A stretch of DNA of 64,000 nucleotides. It comes from Methylosinus sp. C49. Lineage in GTDB: Bacteria; Pseudomonadota; Alphaproteobacteria; Rhizobiales; Beijerinckiaceae. Every line of letters begins with the position of its first letter. Position 1 is the first letter of the stretch. The position numbers and the translations under genes are program-made. Under the pieces are notes generated by a model. The model ran no database searches. It saw only the letters and a list, made by a program, of their open reading frames with translations, and was not told where the DNA came from. Location: the NCBI RefSeq assembly GCF_009936375.1, contig NZ_AP022332.1, forward strand, positions 558,001 to 622,000, in the 5' to 3' direction. Positions 26,509 through 34,888 of this stretch are shown here, piece after piece.

Positions 26509-28260
26509 TCAACGCGCCGTGAAAATGCCGACTGTGCCGAGCTGCGCCTCGCTATTCGAAAATTGCGAGACGATATCGATGACCTTGGCCGGATCGCGGA
26601 GCCGATCGAGCTGCCGCAGCGCCTGCTCGAGCTGCGGCATGGGCCGCGTCGAGGCGATGGCGACGATCTGATCAGCGCCGAAGGGCTCGGCCGCGACCAC
26701 GCTCAGCCGATAATCGGAAGATTGCACGACGGACGGATCGGAGGCGAGCGGATAGAGCAATTGCAGCACGCCGTCGCCGGTGAGGTCGAACAGCAGCAGA
26801 CTGCGGCCGGCGACGCCGCCAATGGTGATCTCGACGCGCTCGCCTTTGCGCCGCAGCCCCTCGGGCGAGACGCGCATCGGCAGCGGCCCTTTGCCTGCGA
26901 CGAGCTTCAGCCAGCGCACAGTCGCGGCGCGATCGATCAGAACGTCGAGCTCATGCGCATCGACATTATGCGCCAGCACATCGCCGCCGGCGAGCGCGTC
27001 GCGGCTCGCTGCGTCCCAGACGATATCGGCCGCCGCATCGGCGCCGACGAGCACGAAAGGCGCATGGGCGCCGGCGCCGGTTCCGCGCTCGGCGGCCGCG
27101 CCGCGCAGAGCGAGGCGGATCGGCTCCTTGGGCCGCGGCGGCAGAGCGGCGGGCTTTGCCGGCGGCAGGCTCTGGCCCGGCCCGATGGCCATGGATTTCG
27201 GCGTCAGCGGCGTGATCGTCAGCCCGCCGCCGCCGGAGGACGCCGCGGCCTCCTCCTCTTCCGCCGGCGATCCGCCGACCGCCTGCACGCCGACGCCGCG
27301 GCCGAGCTGCGCGATCACATCCCTCGACGCATCGAGGCCGCGCGGCGCGACGACGGCGATGCTCTGACGCCGATCGCTGAGCTGATAGGCGAGCCCCCGG
27401 GCATAGGCGATGAGCTCCGCCGTCGTGACAGCGCCATCGCCATTGGCGTCCGCCGCGCCCTCCAGCGCGCGCGCGACGGCATAGCTCAGCGCGCCGCGCT
27501 GGCCGACGCCGGGGATCTCCAGCTCGGGCGCTTTGGATTTCGCATCCACGGCCATCAGCACGACCGAGCGCGCGAAATCCCGTGGCGCGCCCTTCGTCGT
27601 GGCGCCGGAAGCGCCTTCACTCAGCGAGCGATAGACGAGCTTCGCCGCGCGTGGATCGACCTCGCGCGCGAGGCTCTCGCCGAAAGAGGCGTCGGTGACG
27701 AGAAAGACGCGCGCGCCTTTCTTCTCGAAAGCGTCGATCATGGAATCGAGCTCGGCGCGCGCGATTTTCTCGCCATTGTCGCGCGCATGTCTCGGATCGA
27801 ATTTCGGCAGCAGCAGAATGGGCGCGTTCTGCTGCGCGCCATAGCCGGCGAAGGTCAGGAAGATCGTGTCGCCCTTTTGCGCGCGCGCCAGCATGGCGTC
27901 GAGCGCGCGCATCACCGCGGCGCGCTCCACGCCGTCGATGAATGTCACAATGTCGCGCGCGCCGCGTCCGCGCAGGCTCGCCTCGAGATCGCGCGCATCG
28001 GCCGCGGCGCCACGCAAGGGCGGCGCATGCTCGTAGCGATCGACGCCGATGACAATGGCGCGCGTCTCGGCCGATGCGGCATGCGCGAAAAGACCGACCA
28101 TAGCGCAAGCGATGGCGAGCGCGCCTCGCCGCATGCGGAGAGAAAGAAGGCGACGCGACGCGATCGGCTGCACAGCGAAGGAAAAATCAGGAAAAGCGAT
28201 CATGCGCGCGAGGGATCTCGAATAATGCGAAAGGCCCGAACAAGCGAGGGAGACTATCAT
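26509..28260 (-). CDS. Caspase-fold (peptidase C14-like) protein with both catalytic residues replaced
   Basis: 583 residues from ATG 28260 (GGAGGGGCGA upstream); an internal ATG at 28134 gives a cleaner signal peptide (MRRGALAIACAMVGLFAHAASA). The caspase-like domain spans about 65-300, but the His motif AGHG is AGYG (Tyr140) and the Cys motif DAC is DAS (Ser192), so it should be proteolytically dead. An EF-hand-type loop DANGDGAVTTAE (271-282) sits before the domain end. A Pro/Gly-rich linker and a C-terminal DUF4384-like region follow (about 430-560). Likely exported. Transcribed with the DUF4384 gene downstream; divergent from the flavoprotein gene. Confidence 0.82.
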   Translation of the reverse strand: MIVSLACSGLSHYSRSLARMIAFPDFSFAVQPIASRRLLSLRMRRGALAIACAMVGLFAHAASAETRAIVIGVDRYEHAPPLRGAAADARDLEASLRGRGARDIVTFIDGVERAAVMRALDAMLARAQKGDTIFLTFAGYGAQQNAPILLLPKFDPRHARDNGEKIARAELDSMIDAFEKKGARVFLVTDASFGESLAREVDPRAAKLVYRSLSEGASGATTKGAPRDFARSVVLMAVDAKSKAPELEIPGVGQRGALSYAVARALEGAADANGDGAVTTAELIAYARGLAYQLSDRRQSIAVVAPRGLDASRDVIAQLGRGVGVQAVGGSPAEEEEAAASSGGGGLTITPLTPKSMAIGPGQSLPPAKPAALPPRPKEPIRLALRGAAAERGTGAGAHAPFVLVGADAAADIVWDAASRDALAGGDVLAHNVDAHELDVLIDRAATVRWLKLVAGKGPLPMRVSPEGLRRKGERVEITIGGVAGRSLLLFDLTGDGVLQLLYPLASDPSVVQSSDYRLSVVAAEPFGADQIVAIASTRPMPQLEQALRQLDRLRDPAKVIDIVSQFSNSEAQLGTVGIFTAR

Positions 28261-28425
28261 TCGCCCCTCCGCGCCGGCAAGCGCGGGGAAAAAGCGCTCG
28301 CGAGCGTGATCGTCGCGCGAATGCAGTCGTCTCGTGAGAGCTTTCGGCGCATTCGCCGCGGAAAAGCCATCGATCCGCCCGCGCGTCGCAGCGGCCCCGT
28401 CACATTTGGGAAAGAGATTTCGAAC

Positions 28426-30057
28426 ATGCTCCGCCTGCTCTTTCTCCCCCTCACGCCGCGCTTCGTCGCGCTCACGCTCAGCGTCGTTGGCTCTCTCCTC
28501 TGCGCCCTGGCGACGAGGGGCGATCTATCGAGCGCCTTCCTTCCGGCGGCGCTCGCCTGCGCCGCGCTCTGCGCGCTCGGCGCGCATGATCTGCTGCAGC
28601 GCGAGCATGCAATTTTGCGCGCCTATCCCATTTCCGCGCATTTGCGTTTTCTGCTCGAGCATGTGCGGCCGGAGCTGCGGCAATATTTCTTCGAGGACAA
28701 TAAGGACGGCCGTCCGTTCAGCCGCGACAAGCGCGCCATCGTCTATCAGCGCGCCAAGATGAGCATCGACAAAAGGCCCTTCGGCACGGAAATCGACGTC
28801 TATGAGGAAGGCTTCGAATGGCTGCGCCATTCGATCGCGGCGCGGCCGGTCTCGCATGAGCATTTTCGCACGCGCGTCGGCGGCGATTGCGCGCAGCCCT
28901 ATGACATCTCGCTGTTGAATATTTCCGCAATGAGCTTCGGCGCCTTGAGCCGCAACGCCATTCGCGCGCTCAATCTCGGCGCCCGCAAGGGCGAATTCGC
29001 GCAGGATACCGGCGAGGGCGGCTTCAGCCCCTATCATCAGGAGGCCGGCGGCGACGTCATTTGGCAGATCGCCTCCGGCTATTTCGGCTGCCGCACGCGT
29101 GGCGGCGCATTCGACGCGGAAAAATTCGCCGAGATCGCCACACGCGACCAGATCAAGATGATCGAGGTGAAGCTGAGCCAAGGCGCGAAGCCCGGCCATG
29201 GCGGCGTGCTGCCGGCCGCCAAGGTGAGCGAGGAGATCGCGCGCATTCGCGGCGTGCCCATGGGCGAGGATTGCATTTCGCCGGCGGCGCATTCCGCCTT
29301 TTCGACGCCGATCGAATTGCTGCAATTTCTGGCGCAGCTGCGCGCGCTCTCCGGCGGCAAGCCGGTCGGCTTCAAGCTCTGCCTCGGCCAGCCATGGGAG
29401 TTTCTCGCTATTTGCAAGGCGATGCTGGAGACGGGCCTTTCTCCCGATTTCATCGTCGTCGACGGCAAGGAAGGCGGGACCGGCTCGGCGCCGCTGGAAT
29501 TCATGGATCACATCGGCATGCCGATGCGCGACGGACTCGCCTTCGCGCATCATGCGCTGATCGGCGTCGGCCTGCGCGACGCCATCCGCATCGGCGCCGC
29601 CGGCAAGATCGCGACGGGCTTCGACATGGCGCGGGCGCTCGCGCTCGGCGCCGATTGGTGCAATAGCGGGCGCGGCTTCATGTTCGCGCTCGGCTGCATT
29701 CAATCTCTGTCCTGCCACACGGATCGCTGCCCGACCGGCGTCGCCACGCAGGACGCCTCGCGCGGCCGCGCGCTCGTCGTCTCGGACAAGGCGGAGCGCG
29801 TGCGCAATTTTCATCATGCGACGCTCGTCGCTCTCGCCGAGCTCGCCGCCGCCGCCGGGCTCGACCATCCGAGCGATTTCATGCCGGAGCATTTTTGTCG
29901 CCGCATCTCTCCGCATGAGGCGGCGACTTTCGCCGAGCTCTATCCTGCGCCGGCGCCCGGCGCGTTTCTCCGTGGCGAGATGGATGCGCGCTTCGCCGCC
30001 GCCTGGCGCAGCGCGCGCGCGGATTCGTTTCGGCCGGCGCCGCTCGTTCTCGCTTGA
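28426..30057 (+). CDS. FMN-binding glutamate-synthase-like protein with membrane anchor
   Basis: 543 residues from ATG 28426; an upstream open extension antisense to the caspase gene is not real. Two hydrophobic helices at the N-terminus (about 1-45), then a glutamate-synthase central FMN domain: DISLLNISAMSFGALS, MIEVKLSQGAKPGHGGVLP, VVDGKEGGTGSAP, and a 3Fe-4S cysteine pattern CIQSLSCHTDRCPTGVATQ (C-x5-C-x4-C). The amidotransferase and FAD subunits are absent, so it is not a classical GOGAT. Such stand-alone proteins resemble archaeal-type or membrane FMN oxidoreductases of unknown substrate. Confidence 0.88.
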   Translation: MLRLLFLPLTPRFVALTLSVVGSLLCALATRGDLSSAFLPAALACAALCALGAHDLLQREHAILRAYPISAHLRFLLEHVRPELRQYFFEDNKDGRPFSRDKRAIVYQRAKMSIDKRPFGTEIDVYEEGFEWLRHSIAARPVSHEHFRTRVGGDCAQPYDISLLNISAMSFGALSRNAIRALNLGARKGEFAQDTGEGGFSPYHQEAGGDVIWQIASGYFGCRTRGGAFDAEKFAEIATRDQIKMIEVKLSQGAKPGHGGVLPAAKVSEEIARIRGVPMGEDCISPAAHSAFSTPIELLQFLAQLRALSGGKPVGFKLCLGQPWEFLAICKAMLETGLSPDFIVVDGKEGGTGSAPLEFMDHIGMPMRDGLAFAHHALIGVGLRDAIRIGAAGKIATGFDMARALALGADWCNSGRGFMFALGCIQSLSCHTDRCPTGVATQDASRGRALVVSDKAERVRNFHHATLVALAELAAAAGLDHPSDFMPEHFCRRISPHEAATFAELYPAPAPGAFLRGEMDARFAAAWRSARADSFRPAPLVLA

Positions 30058-30132
30058 TCGTCGCGCCGCTGCGCCTTGCATGAGGCGGGAAATTCATCGA
30101 GGATCGAGCGCCCATATTGCGAGCCCATTCCC

Positions 30133-31587
30133 ATGACCAATGTCTATGACGAGCAGGACTATCCTTACGCTGTCCGCCATTGGACGCATCCGACTCGGCT
30201 CGGCGCTCTTTCGCAATTGATGGGGCGGCTGGCCGCGCCCTTTCGGGACTGCCGCGTGCTGGAGATCGGCGCCGGCGATGGCGTCAATCTCGCCAGCATG
30301 GCGATCGGCGCGCCGCGCGCGCAATTCATCGGCGTCGATCTCTCCGAGCGCGCCATCGCCGCAGGACGCGAGCTGACGGCGGCGGCGGGCGTCTCTAATC
30401 TGCGGCTCGATTGCGCCGATCTGCGTGATTTCGAAGCCGAGCCGCAATCCTTCGATTACATCATCGCGCATGGCGTCTACGCCTGGGCGCCGAAGATCGT
30501 GCAAGATGCGGTGATGGCGCTGTGCGGGCGGCTGCTGTCGCCGCGCGGCGTCGCCATGATCAGCTATAATGCGCTGCCGGGCTGCCGCTTGCGCCAGGCC
30601 TTGCGCGACTTGCTTCTGAGCGCCGTCGCGGGAATTGCGGAGCCCGAGCGCAGAATCGCCGCGGCGCGCGCGACGGCGAGCTTCTACGCCGAGCAATGGT
30701 CGGCGAGCGACAACGCTTTTCGCAAGGCGCTGGCGCTGGAGGCGCGCGATTTTCTCGGCCGGCCGGATGGGCTCATTTTTCACGACGAACTCGGCGAGAT
30801 CTATGATCCGCAGCTTTTCTCCACTGTCGTCGCCGCGGCGCGCGCGCATGGGCTCGATTATCTCTGTGACAATGATCCCTCGCTGGTGGGACATGCGCTG
30901 TGGGAGAGCGAGCAGTGGGGCCAGTCATTGCCGCTCACCGGCGGCGATCAGATCGCCTATGAGCAGGCGCTCGATTTCGTCGAGACGCGGTTTTTTCGTC
31001 GCAGCCTGTTCTGCCGCGCCGGCGCGCCGCTGGAACGCCGCTTCGCGCCGGAGCGTCTTTCCGGCCTCTATCTCGAGGCGCAGCTCGAGCCCTTCATGGA
31101 CGCCAGCGTCTCCGAGGGCGAATACGCCTTCAAAACGGCCGGCATGGGCGAGGTCTCGACGCGCGACGCGCTTTTCGGCGCGGCCATGCGCCGGCTCGGC
31201 GAGGCCTATCCGCGCGCGCTCGCGATCGACGAGATCGCGGCCGAGCCTGCGGCGCGCTCGGCGCTGCTGCGGCTCTTCGCCGGCAATATGGCGCGCCTGG
31301 CGACGGAGCCTTTTCCTGTCGGAAGACAGCCGGGTGAAAAGCCTTTCGCCAATCCGCTGGCGCGCGCGCAGGCGCGGCTCGGCCTCGGCTCGGTGACGAG
31401 CTATCGGCATTCGCAAGTCGCGCTCGAGGGAGACGACACGCGGCGCTTTCTCGATCTGCTCGACGGAACGCGAACGGTCGACGATCTCACCCGCGCAATG
31501 TCCGGCGCGGCGGAGGAGAGCCGCACGCGCGCGCAGGTGAAGGCGGCGCTCGCGACCTTCGCCATGTGGGGCCTGACGCGCGCCTGA
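30133..31587 (+). CDS. Class I SAM methyltransferase with methyltransferase-regulatory domain
   Basis: 484 residues from ATG 30133. N-terminal SAM fold: VLEIGAGDGVNLASMAIG (motif I), FIGVDLSERAIAAG (motif II), FDYIIAHGVYAWAP (motif IV). The middle and C-terminal parts (about 210-484) match the 'methyltransferase regulatory' region of proteins that start YDxxPYxxxxxxxTHP, as seen here (YDEQDYPYAVRHWTHP). Substrate unknown; related genes lie in surface or secretion loci. It starts 76 bases after the flavoprotein gene and converges with the large caspase gene. No export signal, so cytoplasmic. Confidence 0.85.
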   Translation: MTNVYDEQDYPYAVRHWTHPTRLGALSQLMGRLAAPFRDCRVLEIGAGDGVNLASMAIGAPRAQFIGVDLSERAIAAGRELTAAAGVSNLRLDCADLRDFEAEPQSFDYIIAHGVYAWAPKIVQDAVMALCGRLLSPRGVAMISYNALPGCRLRQALRDLLLSAVAGIAEPERRIAAARATASFYAEQWSASDNAFRKALALEARDFLGRPDGLIFHDELGEIYDPQLFSTVVAAARAHGLDYLCDNDPSLVGHALWESEQWGQSLPLTGGDQIAYEQALDFVETRFFRRSLFCRAGAPLERRFAPERLSGLYLEAQLEPFMDASVSEGEYAFKTAGMGEVSTRDALFGAAMRRLGEAYPRALAIDEIAAEPAARSALLRLFAGNMARLATEPFPVGRQPGEKPFANPLARAQARLGLGSVTSYRHSQVALEGDDTRRFLDLLDGTRTVDDLTRAMSGAAEESRTRAQVKAALATFAMWGLTRA

Positions 31588-31605
31588 GCGGCCAAACCTA
31601 AAAAA

Positions 31606-34434
31606 TCAGAAGCCCGGATTATGCGACCATGACAGCGGCTTCGGCGTCGCGGCGACGGGGGCGGCGACAACGGCCGGGGCCGCCGGACGCGCCGGGCGGG
31701 CGACGACCGGGCGCTCGACGGGCGCGCGCTCGCGCATATGACGCGGGGTGACGACCGGCGCGGCGATCTGATTGCGCTTGCCGGCCCGCGTCGGACGCGC
31801 GGGCTCCGCGTCCTCTTCCTCATGACGACGCGCATTGTGCTTGGCCGGCTTGGCGGCCGGAGCCGCCTCCTCGCGGGCCGCATCCTTGACCGGCGCTTCC
31901 GCGGGCTTGGCGGCGATGGGCGCGGCCTGCTGCGAGCAGACGGTCTCGGTCTGGCCCTGCAGCTGCGCCACCAGCTCGTCGGTGAGGCGCGTCGGCGCGG
32001 CCTCGCCCTTCCTGCTCGCATAGGCGGCGAGGGCGGATTTGGTCGGCTCGTCCAGTTTGCCATTGGCGGCGGCCGCATAGCAGCCGAGCGTCTTCAGCTG
32101 CGTTTGCGCGGCGCGCACGCGGGTCTCGATCGCGGCGACGGCCTTGTCGAGATCACCGCGCGCATCGGCGCAGGAGAATTTGCGGCCGCGCAGCGCGCCC
32201 AATTTCTGCTGCGCGTCGAAGCCCGTCGCATCGACATCGGCGACGCTCTTGCGATCGGCCGCGCAGGCGCCTTCCAGCTCGGCGATCTTGCGACGGGCCT
32301 CGGCGCGCGCCGTGTCGCAGCTCATGCCGTCCAGCGCCGCGCGCAGGCCGGAGAGATCGCCGGACTTGCCGTCCAGCGCCTTGCGATCCGCGTCGCAGCT
32401 CTCCTTGGCGAGGCGCTGCTTCTTCTCCAGCTCGGCCGCCAGCGCCTTGCCATCCTTGCGCGCATCCTCGCAAGTGGTCGCCAGCACGGCGGCGCGCAGA
32501 GCGATGAGATCATCCGCCTTGGATTGCAGCGTCCGGCGTTCGGCGTCGCAGGTCTGGCGCGCCAGCGTCTCCTGCTCCTCGAGCTTGGCGAGGCGGATCT
32601 TCGCGTCCTCGCGCGCGGCGTCGCATTTCATGCCCAGCGCAGCCGCGCGCAGCCGCGCGAGGTCGCCGCCCATTCCGGCGACGCTCTTGCGCTCGGCCTC
32701 GCAGCTCTGCCCTTCGACGCGGATCGCCTTGCTCTCCAGCTCGGCGACGAGAAGATTGGCGTCGTTGCGCACCGCCTCGCAGCGCATTTTGGCGGCGGCG
32801 GATTTCAGCGCGCCGACGTCGCTGACGCCGGCGGCGCCCAGCGCCTTGCGATCGGCGTCGCAAATATCGCGCTCGCGGCGCTCCTTCTCCTCGAGGCGGG
32901 CGAGCACGAAGCGCGCGCCTTCCACCGCGGCGGCGCAAGTCATGCGGCCGACGGCGGCGCGCATGCCGGGAAGATCGCTCGGATCGACGGCGGCGAAAGC
33001 CTTGCGCTCGGCCTCGCAGGTTGCGCGCTCGCGGCGCTCCTTCGCCTCCAGCGCCGCGACCAGCGGCTTGGCTTCCTCGATCGCCGCGCGGCAGGCGAGG
33101 CGGCCGGAAACGGCGCGCAGGCCGAAAAGATCGTCGCGCGCGACCGAATGCAGCGCCGCGAGATCGGCGTTGCAAATCTCGCGCTCGCGCTGCTCCTTCG
33201 CCTCCAGCCGGGCGATGAGATCGCCGGCGCGGCGGCGTGCGTCGGGGCAGCTCATTTTCGCGGAGGCGGCGCGCAGGCCGGCGAGATTGTCCTCGCCGAG
33301 CGCGCCCAGCGCTCTATTGTCGGCCTCGCAGCTCGCCAGCTCGCGGCGCTCCTTCTCCTCCGCCTTGGCGACGAGCGCTTCGGCGCTCTTGCGCGCGGCG
33401 TCGCAGGAGAAGCGTCCGGCGGCGGCGCGCAGGCGCGAAAGATCATTGGGGGCGATCGCTTCCAGCTCCTTCTGCTCGGCGTTGCAGCGCTGCACGCTCT
33501 CGAAGAGATCGAGCCGCAGCTGCGCGTCGCGGGCGCGGGGCGAGGTCGGATAGAGCGTCAGCACGCTGCGGAAATCGGCCGGGTCCTGCGTCTTGGAGGC
33601 CTTCTGCCAGGCGCGCTCGGCCATTTCGTCGGGGCTGAGGAAATAAAAGTCGCCATAGATGCGGCTGGAGATTTCCGGCGACTGCTTGCCCTTCGTCGTG
33701 CGCGCGACATCGTCGCTGACGAGGTTGAACAGCCGGCGAATCTCCACCTCGGGCGCTTTCAGATTCTTGAGCAGCGCCTCGGCGAAGGGGCTGTTGCGGC
33801 CTGCGCCGTCCAGCGCCACCTCATGCGGCGCGGCCGCATAGGCGACGAGAATGCCCTTGGCGCCTTTGTTGACCGCGACGGCCATCCGCTCGAGCCCGCG
33901 CGGCAGCATCCCGCCGTCCACCGAGCGCGAGGCGGTGACGAGACTGTCGAACGGATTGTTGCGGCAAGCGTCGAGGATGAGAATATTGACGCCCGCGGAT
34001 TTCGACAGCGCGAGGCGCACGCGGTCCATGTCCAGCGCCTTGAACTCGACATCGGCGACGTCCTTCACGGCGATATCGGTCGGCAGCAGATAATTCTTGC
34101 CCTCGTTCTGCACGCCATGGCCGGCGTAATAGAACAGCGCCACATCGGCGCCGGCGGCCTTGCGAGAGAAGTCAGCGAGCGCGCCGTCGAGCTGGTCCTT
34201 GCGGGCGTTGACGAGCGAGATGACCTCGAAGCCGAGATCCCTCGCCAGAGTCTCGGCGACGTCCTTGGCGTCATTGACCGGATTTTTCAGCCTGGCGATG
34301 TGGTCATATTCGGCGTTGCCGAGCACGAGAGCGACGCGGCGCTCGGCGAAGGCTGGAGACGCGACGACGGCCGCGAGAGCGAAGCTCGCGAGGGCAAGGA
34401 AGAGGGATTTCCAATGCTTCGTCATATTCGTCAA
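31606..34434 (-). CDS. Exported caspase-fold protein with nine two-Cys repeats and a PG-binding-like domain
   Basis: 942 residues. Signal peptide (about 1-30, ending PAFA). Peptidase C14-like domain (31-270) with intact dyad: FYYAGHGVQN (His106) and ILILDACRNN (Cys157). Residues 307-755 are nine repeats of roughly 50 residues, each with one Cys in C-x-A-D/E-R-K and a second in a C-x-x-A-R motif, predicted charged helical hairpins. Then a peptidoglycan-binding-like segment (about 775-825: LKTLGCYAAAANGKLDEPTKSAL) and a Pro/Ala/Arg-rich tail. Probably periplasmic, tethered to peptidoglycan. Last gene of the minus-strand T6SS-linked run, after the toxin/immunity pair. Confidence 0.85.
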   Translation of the reverse strand: MTNMTKHWKSLFLALASFALAAVVASPAFAERRVALVLGNAEYDHIARLKNPVNDAKDVAETLARDLGFEVISLVNARKDQLDGALADFSRKAAGADVALFYYAGHGVQNEGKNYLLPTDIAVKDVADVEFKALDMDRVRLALSKSAGVNILILDACRNNPFDSLVTASRSVDGGMLPRGLERMAVAVNKGAKGILVAYAAAPHEVALDGAGRNSPFAEALLKNLKAPEVEIRRLFNLVSDDVARTTKGKQSPEISSRIYGDFYFLSPDEMAERAWQKASKTQDPADFRSVLTLYPTSPRARDAQLRLDLFESVQRCNAEQKELEAIAPNDLSRLRAAAGRFSCDAARKSAEALVAKAEEKERRELASCEADNRALGALGEDNLAGLRAASAKMSCPDARRRAGDLIARLEAKEQREREICNADLAALHSVARDDLFGLRAVSGRLACRAAIEEAKPLVAALEAKERRERATCEAERKAFAAVDPSDLPGMRAAVGRMTCAAAVEGARFVLARLEEKERRERDICDADRKALGAAGVSDVGALKSAAAKMRCEAVRNDANLLVAELESKAIRVEGQSCEAERKSVAGMGGDLARLRAAALGMKCDAAREDAKIRLAKLEEQETLARQTCDAERRTLQSKADDLIALRAAVLATTCEDARKDGKALAAELEKKQRLAKESCDADRKALDGKSGDLSGLRAALDGMSCDTARAEARRKIAELEGACAADRKSVADVDATGFDAQQKLGALRGRKFSCADARGDLDKAVAAIETRVRAAQTQLKTLGCYAAAANGKLDEPTKSALAAYASRKGEAAPTRLTDELVAQLQGQTETVCSQQAAPIAAKPAEAPVKDAAREEAAPAAKPAKHNARRHEEEDAEPARPTRAGKRNQIAAPVVTPRHMRERAPVERPVVARPARPAAPAVVAAPVAATPKPLSWSHNPGF
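32170..33516 (-). repeat. Nine coding tandem repeats (period about 150 bp) in the caspase gene
   Basis: Each unit encodes a pair of helices starting with a Cys-x-Ala-Asp/Glu motif and a second Cys 26-31 residues later (18 Cys in total). The copies are clearly diverged at the DNA level, so the array is old rather than a recent expansion. Confidence 0.8.
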
Positions 34435-34555
34435 CGCCGGTTGAACGGCAGAATGGCTGTCAAACTAGCAGCCCGTTCCACCTCCCGCAACGATGCTTAC
34501 AGGAAACGAGGCGACGACCATGTGCGTTCTCGCACAGGTCGGCGATTCTCGAACG

Positions 34556-34888
34556 CTATCCGTTCGTCCGTGTGAACCAGCTTCCGGGGCCGCGCCAACC
34601 GATTTCCGTGAAAGCGCCGGAAAGGAGACTCTTGTCACGCAGCATCTCGAATATTTCCGCGGGGGACCATTCTCGTCCGACGGCAAATGCGCCGCCCGCC
34701 TTTCGAATCTCGGCGAAAAGGGCGGCTTTCGCATCGTCGTCGGCCGTGGTGATAACGAGATTTCCACTCTCGACCGTTATCGAATATCCGGCTCGAGCGA
34801 GGACGTTTTTGAAATCGTCCGTCGGCGATGCGATCACGACGTCGTCTCCGTCGGCGCGCGTGACATGAGGTGGCGTCGTGGCTGTCAT
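34556..34888 (-). CDS. Small acidic protein, candidate immunity protein
   Basis: 110 residues, no signal peptide. The start ATG at 34888 overlaps the stop of the putative toxin gene as ATGA, the coupling usual for toxin/immunity pairs. The acidic N-terminal half (RADGDDVVIASPTDDF) and a C-terminal part EWSPAEIFEMLRDKSLLSG...GPGSWF show no family I can name. Size, order (directly after a modular toxin-like gene) and position in a T6SS locus support an immunity role by inference only. Confidence 0.55.
   Translation of the reverse strand: MTATTPPHVTRADGDDVVIASPTDDFKNVLARAGYSITVESGNLVITTADDDAKAALFAEIRKAGGAFAVGREWSPAEIFEMLRDKSLLSGAFTEIGWRGPGSWFTRTNG

Noticed and set aside
26344-28425. Upstream extension of the glutamate-synthase-like frame
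   Set aside because: Antisense to the caspase-like gene; the membrane helix and ATG at 28426 mark the true start.
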